From NCBI GenBank assembly GCA_002840125.1, contig PGZF01000003.1, positions 496,001-560,000 on the forward strand: 64,000 nucleotides of DNA. Direction: 5' to 3'. How positions within the stretch are numbered: the stretch's first letter is position 1; each line of letters opens with the position of its first letter. Origin of the DNA: Gammaproteobacteria bacterium HGW-Gammaproteobacteria-15 (GTDB lineage: Bacteria; Pseudomonadota; Gammaproteobacteria; Enterobacterales; Alteromonadaceae). The position numbers and the translations under genes were made by a program. Positions 1-8,585 of the stretch are shown in pieces. The notes under the pieces are model-generated. The model searched no databases. It saw only the letters and a program-made list of their open reading frames with translations, and was not told where the DNA came from.

Positions 1-1
1 T

Positions 2-2470
2 GCCATGCTGGCACAAAGCCCCTTGCTACAACAGCATATAGTGCAACGTAACAGCACAACGCTGACACCGTTAGAGCAGCAGTTTAATCAATACGTTATG
101 GCTGATCAGCATATAGTTGCACTTAAGCTGGTTAATCTGAACGGTGAATATGAAACCCAGTTGCCCGCCCAAGCCGAAGTGTCTGGCATCCCCAACCGTT
201 TTCGTAATGAATACTTCTCGTCGTTGCAGGCCATGGTAGATGAGTCGGGCTATTTTTTAGCCCGCGACAACGACAGCAAAAACCTGCAGCTGTTTTTCGC
301 ACATAAGCTGTACGCCGGTTCGGTGAGTGAGTCCCGCCGGTTATGGGGCTATCTGGTGGTGGTGGTCAGGCCGCAACTACTGTCTGACATTGTTAATTAT
401 CAACATACACCTAACAGCGTTACCTTGCTGATCAGCAAAGCTGCCACTGTGACGTTTGCCAGCACACCGGCATTAATTGGCAGCGCTTTTGCACCGACAA
501 ATTTTCGTGCTATCCAGCAAAGTATTGATGCCGATAAATTTAAGCCAGTAATATTGCTCGGGCAAACACGGCTATTGCTGGGTAAAAGCCTGCCGGGTTC
601 TTTTCAGCTGTTATATGGTCTGGATGAGAGCGAACTGTACCGCCAGCAGAAAATGCTGTCGCTGGTGCTGGTGCTGATGACGTTGCTGGTGTGTCTTATG
701 TTGCCCTTACTGGTGTACTGGCTACTTATCCGCAATGTATTTGAACCGATTAAACAACTGACAGCGGCAAAGACGGCAGTAGGGCGGGGAGACTTGTCTA
801 CTTTACTGGAAGTGACCAAGCAGGATGAACTGGGCGATATGTTCGCTGCGTTTAATGTTATGGTACGCCAGCTGCGGGTATACCGCGAGCGGGAGCGTGC
901 TTATAAACAACAATTGGAAGACAAAGTACTGCGCCGCACCCAGGACTTAGCCCGTGCCAATGATGACTTAGCTGCTGCGAACCAGGAATTGATCCTCGCC
1001 CGTGAAACCGCCGAGCAGGCTAACCGGCTAAAAAGTGTGTTTCTGGCCAATATGAGCCACGAAATCCGCACCCCACTTACTGCCATTATTGGCTTTTCAG
1101 AGCAAGCGCAAACAGAGCCTGACAACGACAAGCGGCAGAACTATCTGCAGAGGGTGCTGAAAAGTGGCGATCACTTACTTGGCTTAATTAACGATATTCT
1201 GGATTTATCTAAAATTGAAGCTGAAAAACTGGAGCTGTTGCACGAGCATTTTAACTGCTTAGCATTAATTGATGATGTGTTTCAGTTAACCCGCAGTCAG
1301 GGGGAAGCCAAAGGCCTGACCTGCCAGTTAGACTTGCAATTCCCGTTACCGCTTATGCTGTATAACGACGTGTTACGCTTTCGGCAGGTGTTACTAAACC
1401 TGACAAGTAACGCTGTCAAGTTTACCCAAAGAGGCAAAATAGTTATTAGTGTGTCTTTCGATGCTATCCAGCAACAGCTGTCAATTAAAGTAAAAGACAC
1501 GGGTATAGGGATGTCGGCGGAAGAGCTGGGCCGTATTTTTCAACCCTTTGTGCAGGCAGATGCTACAGTAACCCGTCATTTCGGTGGCACCGGGCTTGGC
1601 TTATGTATTTCAAAGAAGCTAATGCAACAAATGCGTGGTGATATTCAGGTTGAAAGTGTAAAAGGCATTGGTAGTTGTTTTGAACTGCAATTTGATTGCT
1701 CAGGCCAGCTAACTGAGCTGGTACACGCCTTTTCAAGAGAGGCTCAGGTGGCTGCGCAACATGCCCAAACCGTTGCGGTGCAACAGCTGCATATATTGGT
1801 GGCAGAAGATAACCCGGATAATCAGCTATTGCTGCAGTTAATGCTGGAAAAAGCCAATACCAGCTGTGTACTGGTGGATAACGGCCATAAGGCGGTAGAG
1901 CGGGCATTAGCGGAAGATTTTGATCTGATTTTTATGGATATGCAAATGCCGTTAATGGGCGGCGAAGAGGCAACGCAGTTAATCCGCCATGCCGGTATTG
2001 ATACGCCGGTCATTGCCGTAACGGCAAATGTGATGACCGAAGATCTTGAACGCTACAAGCGTGCAGGTTGCCAGAGTTTACTGGCCAAACCGGTTAACCA
2101 GAAAGAGCTGGTCACGCTGCTGGCAAAGTACACTAACCAGACGATATCCGCTCTAAGCAGCCTGGAGCAGCAATTGGCACAGGACCCGCAAATGCAGGCA
2201 TTAAAGCGCCAGTTTGCTGCCCAGCTGCCACAGTTGTATCAGGAATTGAAACAGTATTTTAGCACTGCGCAGTGGCGGGAGCTGGCTTTTGCCGCCCATA
2301 GCCTTAAAGGCAGTGCGGGCAGTATGGGATATCCGCAACTTACCCGGCTGGCAGGTGAGCTTGAAGTGGCGGCTAATACGCAACAACAGGACGAATGCTT
2401 GCCGTTGCTGGCACAAATACAGGTGAATATTCAGGCAGATAATGAAGATAAGGCGGTTTCTGATGTCTGA
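2..2470 (+). CDS. Hybrid sensor histidine kinase (HisKA-HATPase-REC-Hpt), 5' end cut by window
   Basis: The frame is open to the window edge and the first membrane anchor expected for this architecture is missing, so the gene begins upstream. Counting from the first Met (position 5), residues ~1-215 look like an extracytoplasmic sensor. They are followed by one membrane segment (~218-243), HAMP (~245-300), a short coiled coil, HisKA with phospho-His352 in SHEIRTP, and HATPase (LLNLTSNAVKF, GGTGLGL). A receiver follows with phospho-Asp645 in FMDMQMP, then a C-terminal Hpt with His765 in AAHSLKGS. This is a BarA/ArcB-type His-Asp-His phosphorelay kinase of the inner membrane. Its final partner regulator is not encoded beside it and the signal cannot be read from sequence. 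The HDOD gene follows after 154 bp. Confidence 0.93.
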   Translation, partial: AMLAQSPLLQQHIVQRNSTTLTPLEQQFNQYVMADQHIVALKLVNLNGEYETQLPAQAEVSGIPNRFRNEYFSSLQAMVDESGYFLARDNDSKNLQLFFAHKLYAGSVSESRRLWGYLVVVVRPQLLSDIVNYQHTPNSVTLLISKAATVTFASTPALIGSAFAPTNFRAIQQSIDADKFKPVILLGQTRLLLGKSLPGSFQLLYGLDESELYRQQKMLSLVLVLMTLLVCLMLPLLVYWLLIRNVFEPIKQLTAAKTAVGRGDLSTLLEVTKQDELGDMFAAFNVMVRQLRVYRERERAYKQQLEDKVLRRTQDLARANDDLAAANQELILARETAEQANRLKSVFLANMSHEIRTPLTAIIGFSEQAQTEPDNDKRQNYLQRVLKSGDHLLGLINDILDLSKIEAEKLELLHEHFNCLALIDDVFQLTRSQGEAKGLTCQLDLQFPLPLMLYNDVLRFRQVLLNLTSNAVKFTQRGKIVISVSFDAIQQQLSIKVKDTGIGMSAEELGRIFQPFVQADATVTRHFGGTGLGLCISKKLMQQMRGDIQVESVKGIGSCFELQFDCSGQLTELVHAFSREAQVAAQHAQTVAVQQLHILVAEDNPDNQLLLQLMLEKANTSCVLVDNGHKAVERALAEDFDLIFMDMQMPLMGGEEATQLIRHAGIDTPVIAVTANVMTEDLERYKRAGCQSLLAKPVNQKELVTLLAKYTNQTISALSSLEQQLAQDPQMQALKRQFAAQLPQLYQELKQYFSTAQWRELAFAAHSLKGSAGSMGYPQLTRLAGELEVAANTQQQDECLPLLAQIQVNIQADNEDKAVSDV

Positions 2471-2624
2471 TAATTTTACATCTGCCCCGCAGTTGGCGCA
2501 GAATAACCACGCTGCCAGCGTTTATAGAGTGCAAAGTAAGCCGCTGCGCCTATACTGAACAGGTAGTACAACATATTGATCGGGCAGTTAATTCTGCCTT
2601 TGCACCCTAATCCGGAGCCTTTTT

Positions 2625-3467
2625 ATGCCAGCACAGCAGCAGTTGCTTCAGATCCTCGAACGTAAAATACAGCAAGACCAGCTGATATTGCCGACATTAC
2701 CGGACGTTGCGTTGACGGTACGGCGCAGGGCCAATGAGCCAAATGTCAGCTTGCAGGAGATGGCAGATGTTATTGCGCAGGACCCGGCACTGGCCGCCCG
2801 GATGATCAAAGTGGCTAATAGTGCCTTTATGGGCCGCTCGATCAAAGTTTCTACGCTGAATCAGGCAGTAACGCGGATTGGGCTAAGCCAGATCCGCAAT
2901 ATTGCTATTGCCATGGCACTGGAGCAGGTGTTTGTGTCTAAACATAAACAAGTGCAACAACAACTGGATGCATTGTGGCAAAGCAGTGTGCAGGTGGCGA
3001 GTGTCGCGGTTGCGTGTTTGTCGTACTACAATAGCCGTGAGGCGCGTACCGGTTTAAATAAAGACGTACTGACATTAATGGCATTGGTGCATAACATCGG
3101 CGCTTTGCCTATAGTTGCCGAGGCAGAGCGGCAGGAAGCCTTACTCGGCGATCCGCGTTTTTTACTACACCTTGCAACCAGTTTATCTACCGAGGTCAGC
3201 CTTAAGATCATGTATGCCTGGGCTTTTGCTGAACCGTTTCAGCAGGTGGCGTCAAACTGGCAGAAATTGCAGCCGGATAAACCAGGGCCGGGCTATACCG
3301 ACTTTATCCGTTTGGCAGTCATTGCCAGAGATGGCTATGCAGATAAAGAGCTACAGCAGCGTTTATTGCGTTATTACATAACGATGCAGATGGTGCCACA
3401 GCAAGATTTTATGCAACACCCTGATATACAAGCGGTATACCAGGATGTGCGTGCTGTTTTCAGTTAA
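2625..3467 (+). CDS. HDOD-domain signalling protein
   Basis: This 280-residue cytoplasmic protein consists almost entirely of an HDOD domain (residues ~15-220), a relative of HD phosphohydrolases that usually lacks the catalytic HD pair and acts as a regulatory scaffold in c-di-GMP and stress signalling. Recognisable family stretches are LPTLPDVALTVRR near the N-terminus, IAQDPALAARMIKVANSAF and the conserved INQAV-like segment (here LNQAVTRIGL). The start is the ATG after CCGGAGCC at spacing 6. It follows the hybrid kinase in the same direction, which suggests shared signalling, but the partner is not shown by the sequence. Confidence 0.88.
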   Translation: MPAQQQLLQILERKIQQDQLILPTLPDVALTVRRRANEPNVSLQEMADVIAQDPALAARMIKVANSAFMGRSIKVSTLNQAVTRIGLSQIRNIAIAMALEQVFVSKHKQVQQQLDALWQSSVQVASVAVACLSYYNSREARTGLNKDVLTLMALVHNIGALPIVAEAERQEALLGDPRFLLHLATSLSTEVSLKIMYAWAFAEPFQQVASNWQKLQPDKPGPGYTDFIRLAVIARDGYADKELQQRLLRYYITMQMVPQQDFMQHPDIQAVYQDVRAVFS

Positions 3468-3478
3468 GCGGGGTTTGC

Positions 3479-4378
3479 TTATTCAGCCGTGCCAAGTTGT
3501 TGGCTGATACTTAATAAAGCCTTATTCAGCGCAGCAGCCATTAACATAAGATCGGCATCCAGCCTTGCTGTCAGATCTTCCCAGCCCAGTTCGTCGTTCT
3601 GGCTGGTTAGCAAATCATGGAATTTAATCCGTTTTATTGCACCGTCATCGGTTATCTGCACTGACAAACCTTCGCTTTGTTCCAGGCTGATGCTGGTTAC
3701 CAGTTTATCCTGTAAGTGGCTTTGCACCTCATCAGCAGTGAGCAGATGGTTGCTGAATTTTACCTTGGCACCTTCTTCATCGGGCGCTTTTAGCTCAGCA
3801 TCACTGCCCTGGACAAAACCTTGCGGCAATGCCTGATTTTGTAGCCACAGCTGTAAACTGGCATTTAGTTTATGGTTATCAAGCCAGGGTAGTGCAGGCA
3901 GCGAGCCCAATGCTTTACGCAGTAAAGCCAGCACATCTTCTGCTTTGCTGGCACTGCTGGTGTTGATCACCAGCCACTGGTTTTGCGGATCATAATAGCC
4001 CTGAGTTAAAGAGGAGCGGCTAAAGGCTCTTGGCAATAAGCTTAGTTGCAATTCTTCTTTCAGGCTTTGTTTTTCTTTACGGCTGAGTGGCCGGCCTTTT
4101 TCCTGCTCCATAGCTTCGAGCTTAGGTTGCATTTCTTCATTAATTACCGCTGCCGGCAGTATTTTTTCCTGCCGTTTTACCGCAAAAAACACCAAGTGAT
4201 CACACTGATGGCAGTATTGTTTAATACTATGGTGTAGCGGAAAACTAAACCCTGTTCTGACAGCTTCCTGCGCAGTTAGCGGGGTAAATTTGAATTCAGT
4301 AAGGGCTTGCTCCCACTCAGCAACATCAGTACTGAGTGGTGCACTTAGCTTATAAACACGAACATTCTTAAACCACAT
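3479..4378 (-). CDS. rdgC: Recombination-associated protein RdgC
   Basis: At 299 residues it matches the usual RdgC length of about 300. RdgC forms a ring-shaped dimer on double-stranded DNA and restrains RecA loading during recombination and replication restart. The N-terminus (MWFKNVRVYKL) and the PLSRKEKQSLKEELQLSLLPRAF segment (residues ~95-120) are characteristic of the family. It is a cytoplasmic, nucleoid-associated protein with no membrane segment. It converges with the HDOD gene with an 11 bp gap and is the lone gene of its transcription unit here. Confidence 0.95.
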   Translation of the reverse strand: MWFKNVRVYKLSAPLSTDVAEWEQALTEFKFTPLTAQEAVRTGFSFPLHHSIKQYCHQCDHLVFFAVKRQEKILPAAVINEEMQPKLEAMEQEKGRPLSRKEKQSLKEELQLSLLPRAFSRSSLTQGYYDPQNQWLVINTSSASKAEDVLALLRKALGSLPALPWLDNHKLNASLQLWLQNQALPQGFVQGSDAELKAPDEEGAKVKFSNHLLTADEVQSHLQDKLVTSISLEQSEGLSVQITDDGAIKRIKFHDLLTSQNDELGWEDLTARLDADLMLMAAALNKALLSISQQLGTAE

Positions 4379-4422
4379 AATTCACTCTAAACAATAAATC
4401 CGGAGCGGCAGTATAACGTGGA

Positions 4423-6171
4423 TCAGCCTGACATTTTCAGGTTTTTTGGAAAGCAGATATGGTAGTGCAAACCTTTACCCGGTTCACTGTTTACCTGAAT
4501 ACTTCCGCCCAACGTCTGGCGTACCAGGTTATAAGTGATATGGGTGCCAAGGCCACTGCCGCCCTGATCACGTTTGGTGGTAAAGAAAGGATGAAACAGT
4601 TTTTCCAGTTGCTCCGGGGCCAGGCCTTTACCGTCGTCGCTGTACTTAATGTCTACGTTGTCGTCTTCGTCCAGCACGGTAATACGGATCAGGCCACTGT
4701 CCATATCTTCAAAACCATGGATTAACGAATTCATCAGTAAGTTGGTAAAAATTTGCGAAATAGCACCAGCCGGGCAATTCAGCATAATGTTGTCCGGGCA
4801 GTTTACTTCAATATGGTGATGGGTCTTTTTAAAATTAGGCTGCAAAGAGCGGATAACTTCGTGCAGATATTCGGCCAGATTTATCGTCCGTATGGCTTCG
4901 CTGGTTTGATCTACGGCAATTTGCTTAAAGCTGGCAATCAGCTCAGATGCGCGGATCAGGTTTGATTGCAGCAGTTCAGAGCCTTGCTTGGCCTCTTCGA
5001 TAAAATGCTCCAGCGCTTTGGGCGACAAGGTTTTATCATGATAGGCCTGCTCCAGCGCATGAATTTTCTCAGCCAGAAAGCTGGTTGCAGTAACACCAAT
5101 ACCAACAGGGGTATTCACTTCATGGGTAATACCCGCAACCAGGCCACCAAGCGCCGCCATTTTTTCTGACTGTACCAGCCTGTCTTGCGCCTGTTTTAAA
5201 TCATCAACAATTTTTTCCAACTCGGTTTGCTTACCGCGCAGCGCATCTTCAGTATGGCGGCGACGTTCAATTTCTTCACGCAGGCTTTGTTGCTTAACTT
5301 CAAGCTCCTGTTTTTGTTGCTGTAAATCCATCATGGCTTGGCTCAGGCCAGAGGTTTTACGCGCCACTTCCTGCTCTAACATCAGGTTTTGCTGGTCCAG
5401 CTTTTCGTTTGACAGCATCAGCTGTTTTTGTGTGGTTTCCAACTGATGTTTGTAGTCCTGTACACGGCCAATCAGGCGGTTAAAGGCATCGGCCATAACA
5501 CTTAGTTCTGAAGTGTCGCCATGTTGTATTTCGACTTTGGCGCCATCGAGCTGGTCCAGCTCTAAATCTTCGATCTGTTGTGTCAGCTCTGTCAGCGGTA
5601 CGGTAAGTTGCCGGCGAAACGCCAGTAAAAACAAGATAATAAGGAAAGTGGTTTTGAGCATGGCATTGCCAATCAGGAAGTAAATACCCACCTTTATCCT
5701 GTCGATCACCACGGCCCGGCTTGAGAAAAGGGTGACATCTCCCACCTGGGTTGCCCGGCCGGAAAACTCAAAAATAAGCGGGAAAGTATAGCCAAAAATA
5801 CCGGATTGCTGCTCGGTAAGGCGCACACCCTCCCTGACCAGCTGGGTGCTGAAACGCTCCTGTATATCAATATAACGGCCCAGTTGGGTGATTACTGCGC
5901 CGCTGTCATCCCGCACTATAATGCCTTCTATTGCCGGTATAGCCAGTAAACCATCGGCAATAATCAGTGCCTGCTGGGTATTCAACTCCCATATTGCGCG
6001 CGTCAGGCTGCCAGAGAAGGTTTGTTGCAGGGTTTCAAGTTCGCCGTTGATATGATTCTTAGTATTAAAATACTCCGCAACAATTTGTCCCAGTGTTACT
6101 ACAAATGTCAGGATAAAATAAACTGACAACACCTTAGTCAGGAGCTTACGGGATAAGCTTTTATGTTGCAT
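4423..6171 (-). CDS. Membrane sensor histidine kinase
   Basis: This is a 582-residue inner-membrane kinase with a first membrane segment at ~13-34, a periplasmic sensor at ~35-160, and a second membrane segment at ~161-185. A HAMP-like region (~188-242) and an unusually long coiled coil rich in Gln, Glu and Leu (~240-335) follow. HisKA has phospho-His350 in GITHEVNTP, and the HATPase shows NLLMNSLIHGF, DDGKGL and GGSGLGTHI. There is no receiver domain. It is divergent from the CheY-like / CheC-like / GGDEF operon across 211 bp, and the CheY-like protein is its most economical phosphorylation partner (inference). The HEVNTP-type HisKA is typical of kinases that are paired with single-domain receivers. 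Confidence 0.92.
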   Translation of the reverse strand: MQHKSLSRKLLTKVLSVYFILTFVVTLGQIVAEYFNTKNHINGELETLQQTFSGSLTRAIWELNTQQALIIADGLLAIPAIEGIIVRDDSGAVITQLGRYIDIQERFSTQLVREGVRLTEQQSGIFGYTFPLIFEFSGRATQVGDVTLFSSRAVVIDRIKVGIYFLIGNAMLKTTFLIILFLLAFRRQLTVPLTELTQQIEDLELDQLDGAKVEIQHGDTSELSVMADAFNRLIGRVQDYKHQLETTQKQLMLSNEKLDQQNLMLEQEVARKTSGLSQAMMDLQQQKQELEVKQQSLREEIERRRHTEDALRGKQTELEKIVDDLKQAQDRLVQSEKMAALGGLVAGITHEVNTPVGIGVTATSFLAEKIHALEQAYHDKTLSPKALEHFIEEAKQGSELLQSNLIRASELIASFKQIAVDQTSEAIRTINLAEYLHEVIRSLQPNFKKTHHHIEVNCPDNIMLNCPAGAISQIFTNLLMNSLIHGFEDMDSGLIRITVLDEDDNVDIKYSDDGKGLAPEQLEKLFHPFFTTKRDQGGSGLGTHITYNLVRQTLGGSIQVNSEPGKGLHYHICFPKNLKMSG

Positions 6172-6336
6172 GAATTAACCTTGAGTAACGAAACATTATT
6201 AGTATTATACCGCTACCATAACCAATAACCTGAACTTTGAAAATAGCATTCCTGTGGGATACGGTTAGTTGTTACAGCTTGTGTCAGCTATTTATAGCTC
6301 AGATATTGCTTTATAGCGGCACCCTGTATATATTTT

Positions 6337-6365
6337 TTAACCTGTTTACGCCAATTCATTATAAT
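6337..6365 (+). promoter_or_regulatory. Candidate sigma-70 promoter for the CheY-CheC-GGDEF operon
   Basis: TTAACC (6337-6342), a 17 nt spacer and a perfect TATAAT (6360-6365) lie just upstream of the CheY-like start at 6383. The short 5' leader this implies (about 10 nt) is a weakness of the call, and another promoter further upstream is possible. Confidence 0.4.
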
Positions 6366-6382
6366 AATACAGGCTGCTGTAA

Positions 6383-6748
6383 ATGGCTTTAACTGCACTT
6401 ATTTGTGACGATTCCCTGCTTGCCCGGAATCAGCTGAAGAAATCTCTGCCATCGGTTTTTGATGCCGACATTATTACCGCCAGTAATGGGGTAGAAGCCC
6501 TTTCTATTCTCAGAGCACGCGAAGTCGGGCTGGTATTTCTCGATTTGACGATGCCAGAGCTTGACGGTGTAGGTGTGCTTGAAGCTATCAAAGCTGATGC
6601 AATGGACTGCCTGGTTATTGTGGTGTCTGCCGATATTCAGCCCGAAATGCAAAAACGTGTCATGGAGCTTGGTGCGCTGGCGTTTGTACAAAAGCCTGCC
6701 ACCGCCGATAAACTTGCTGATGTTATGCACAAGTACGGTTTGATATGA
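6383..6748 (+). CDS. CheY-like single-domain response regulator
   Basis: The 121-residue stand-alone receiver domain has acidic pair Asp9/Asp10 (ICDDS), phosphoacceptor Asp54 (FLDLTMPELDG), a conserved Ser at position 82 (VVSAD) and Lys104 (VQKPA). It has no output domain, so it must act by protein contact. Its stop overlaps the start of the CheC-like gene as ATGA, which implies translational coupling and a fixed ratio of receiver to phosphatase. The divergent histidine kinase is the likely phosphodonor (inference). It is not beside flagellar or chemotaxis genes, so a classical CheY role is not supported. Confidence 0.93.
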   Translation: MALTALICDDSLLARNQLKKSLPSVFDADIITASNGVEALSILRAREVGLVFLDLTMPELDGVGVLEAIKADAMDCLVIVVSADIQPEMQKRVMELGALAFVQKPATADKLADVMHKYGLI

Positions 6749-7359
6749 CAGAACTGCAATTCACCGATGTGCAGCGTGATTGCCTGCAGGAACTGGTTAA
6801 TGTCGCTATGGGGCAGGCCAGTGACAAGCTGGCACGTTACCTTGGCACTTTTGTGCATTTGCAGGTGCCGGCGATTGCTCTGGTAGAAGCGGCCCTGTTA
6901 TCACAGCATTTTGCCAGCCGTTATCAGCAACAAAGCGCAACACTGGTAAGCCTGGGTTTTTTTGGTGATCAGGGCCTGCGCGGTGAAACCATTATGCTGT
7001 ACCAACTGGCTAATGTCGGGGTTATTGCCCAGTTGCTGGGTTACAGCGATGATGCGGTGTCTGAAGCTGAAATGCTGACCGATATCAGTTCGGTGCTGAC
7101 AACCACCTTTCTAAGCGGGCTGGCAGAGCAACTGGAAAACAGTTTTTCTTATGCCGCCCCGCGTATTTTATCCTGCCGCGATCAGTATTTTGCTGACAAG
7201 CTGGCGTACACTGCTGAACAGTGGCAACTGGCGCTGCAGGTCGATATCCGCTATCAGTTAACCGATTACAGTTTCAACTGCGACATGATTCTGCTTATTC
7301 CCGGAGAAGCGGTACTGCGGTTGCGTCAGACGCTTGACAACATTCTGGCAGACTTTTGA
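6745..7359 (+). CDS. CheC-like phosphatase domain protein
   Basis: The 204-residue protein is related to the CheC/CheX/FliY CheY-P phosphatases. The first helix carries the family consensus exactly: Asp12-x3-Glu16-x2-Asn19-x22-Pro42, within RDCLQELVNVAMGQA. The symmetry-related second helix, around MLTDISSVLTTTFLSGL, has Val and Thr where Glu and Asn would be, so only one active site is expected. It overlaps the CheY-like gene by 4 nt and the GGDEF gene by 1 nt (TGATG). The obvious inference is that it dephosphorylates the co-encoded receiver. Confidence 0.85.
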   Translation: MTELQFTDVQRDCLQELVNVAMGQASDKLARYLGTFVHLQVPAIALVEAALLSQHFASRYQQQSATLVSLGFFGDQGLRGETIMLYQLANVGVIAQLLGYSDDAVSEAEMLTDISSVLTTTFLSGLAEQLENSFSYAAPRILSCRDQYFADKLAYTAEQWQLALQVDIRYQLTDYSFNCDMILLIPGEAVLRLRQTLDNILADF

Positions 7360-8321
7360 TGCAACTGGACTGGCTATTACAACCCTTACTGACTCAGCTT
7401 AATACCGGTGTGCTGGTATTGGATGCGCAATACCGGGTGGTATTTTTTAATCAGTTTATTGCCCGGCGTGCTGACGTGGATTTGGCTAAAGTGCAGGGCA
7501 GCTTGCTGGAAGATGTTTTTGCTGATTTACCTCTGGCCTGGCTGCGACGCAAACTGGACAGCGTATTGCATTTGCAGGTACCGGCGTTCAGTAGCTGGGA
7601 GCAGCGGCAGTACATTATTAAATTAGCTCATCTGCGTCCTCTTAGCAGCGACAGCCAGTATATGGCGCAGAACTGCAGTATGTTGCCTCTTACTGCCCCG
7701 GATGGCGTATCGCGCTACGTTTGTTTACTGATTGAAGATGCCACCGACGCTTATGTGTACCAGCAGCAACTGCAGCAAAGCGTCATGCAACTGGAACATG
7801 CCAACCGCACTGACGGTTTAACCGGTGTGTATAACCGCCGTTACTGGCAGCAGCAGCTGGGCTATGAAATTCAGCGTGCCGGACGTTATCAGCACCCGTT
7901 ATCTTTGTTGTTATTCGATCTGGATAAATTTAAAGATCTTAATGATCAATATGGCCATCAGGGCGGCGATTTTGTACTGATTGAGTTATCACGACTGATT
8001 GGCTCATTGCTAAGAGACACCGATTTATTCGGCCGTTATGGCGGCGAGGAGTTTGGCATTATTTTGCCTGATACCGGCATAACAGGTGCACTGCAAGTGG
8101 CTAACCGGATTTGCGACACCGTTGCCCGGCATAAAATGTTGTACAACCAGCAGACACTCAAAGCCACTATCAGTATTGGCGTGGTGTCTTACTTTGATCA
8201 GAGTGTTGATGAGCTGATCCAGCGCGCCGATACAGCACTGTATTGTGCCAAACGACAGGGGCGCAACAGGGCTGTTGCCTACCAGCCAGAGCTTGACGGT
8301 TACCTGAAAAAGGTAAAATAG
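7359..8321 (+). CDS. PAS-GGDEF diguanylate cyclase
   Basis: Residues ~8-130 look like a PAS sensor (NTGVLVLDAQYRVVFFNQF), followed by a short helix and a GGDEF domain (~150-310) opening with DGLTGVYNRR. The active-site loop is GGEEF (228-232), so it should make c-di-GMP from GTP. An RxxD inhibitory site (RDTD, 219-222) lies exactly five residues before it, which implies product feedback. There is no membrane segment. I chose the ATG at 7359, which overlaps the CheC-like stop as TGATG, over a TTG one codon earlier. It is the likely output of the operon, but the protein has no receiver, so any control by the CheY-like protein must be in trans. Confidence 0.92.
   Translation: MQLDWLLQPLLTQLNTGVLVLDAQYRVVFFNQFIARRADVDLAKVQGSLLEDVFADLPLAWLRRKLDSVLHLQVPAFSSWEQRQYIIKLAHLRPLSSDSQYMAQNCSMLPLTAPDGVSRYVCLLIEDATDAYVYQQQLQQSVMQLEHANRTDGLTGVYNRRYWQQQLGYEIQRAGRYQHPLSLLLFDLDKFKDLNDQYGHQGGDFVLIELSRLIGSLLRDTDLFGRYGGEEFGIILPDTGITGALQVANRICDTVARHKMLYNQQTLKATISIGVVSYFDQSVDELIQRADTALYCAKRQGRNRAVAYQPELDGYLKKVK
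8293..8319 (+). promoter_or_regulatory. Candidate promoter of the thrLABC operon
   Basis: TTGACG (8293-8298), a 15 nt spacer and TAAAAT (8314-8319) overlap the last codons of the GGDEF gene. They would start transcription about 50 nt before thrL. A second perfect TTGACA at 8342-8347 has only a poor -10 and would start at or after the thrL ATG, so this one is preferred. Confidence 0.35.
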
Positions 8322-8377
8322 CCGGTGTTAAGAATTAGCCGTTGACAGACGTCTACAAGTCTGTGCATAGTGAAGCC

Positions 8378-8437
8378 ATGAAAATAAAAACCACTACACT
8401 CACCACCATTATTATTACCACCAACCCTTCGGGGTAG
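8378..8437 (+). CDS. thrL: thr operon leader peptide
   Basis: A 19-codon ORF reads MKIKTTTLTTIIITTNPSG. Seven Thr codons and four Ile codons form the control region, as in enterobacterial thrL, so ribosome stalling on charged tRNA-Thr/tRNA-Ile shortage would set the downstream RNA fold. It is followed 26 nt later by the attenuator hairpin and then thrA. A weak GTGAAG purine stretch precedes the ATG. The codon content and position leave little doubt. Confidence 0.93.
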   Translation: MKIKTTTLTTIIITTNPSG

Positions 8438-8462
8438 GAGGTCGGCGGTGTGTTGTCTGTAG

Positions 8463-8501
8463 AAAAGACCCGTGACCTCAAATGTCACGGGTCTTTTTTT
8501 T
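8463..8501 (+). terminator. thr attenuator terminator
   Basis: A 14 bp stem, AAAAGACCCGTGAC (8463-8476) with GTCACGGGTCTTTT (8484-8497), has a 7 nt loop and runs into T's to 8501. It lies between thrL and thrA and is a textbook intrinsic terminator for Thr/Ile-dependent attenuation. Confidence 0.92.
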
Positions 8502-8585
8502 GGCTCTGTTGTGCAGGGCTGTGACCGAATAAACCAAGTATCGCGATAACTGACAATAACAGTAAATTAAGCGAAGGAGTTTAAA

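Noticed and set aside
8342..8371. TTGACA with a CATAGT -10 as the thr promoter
   Set aside because: It would start transcription at about the thrL ATG, leaving no leader ribosome site; the TTGACG-TAAAAT pair upstream fits better. The ACAGAC/GTCTGT inverted repeat here is noted but its role is unclear.
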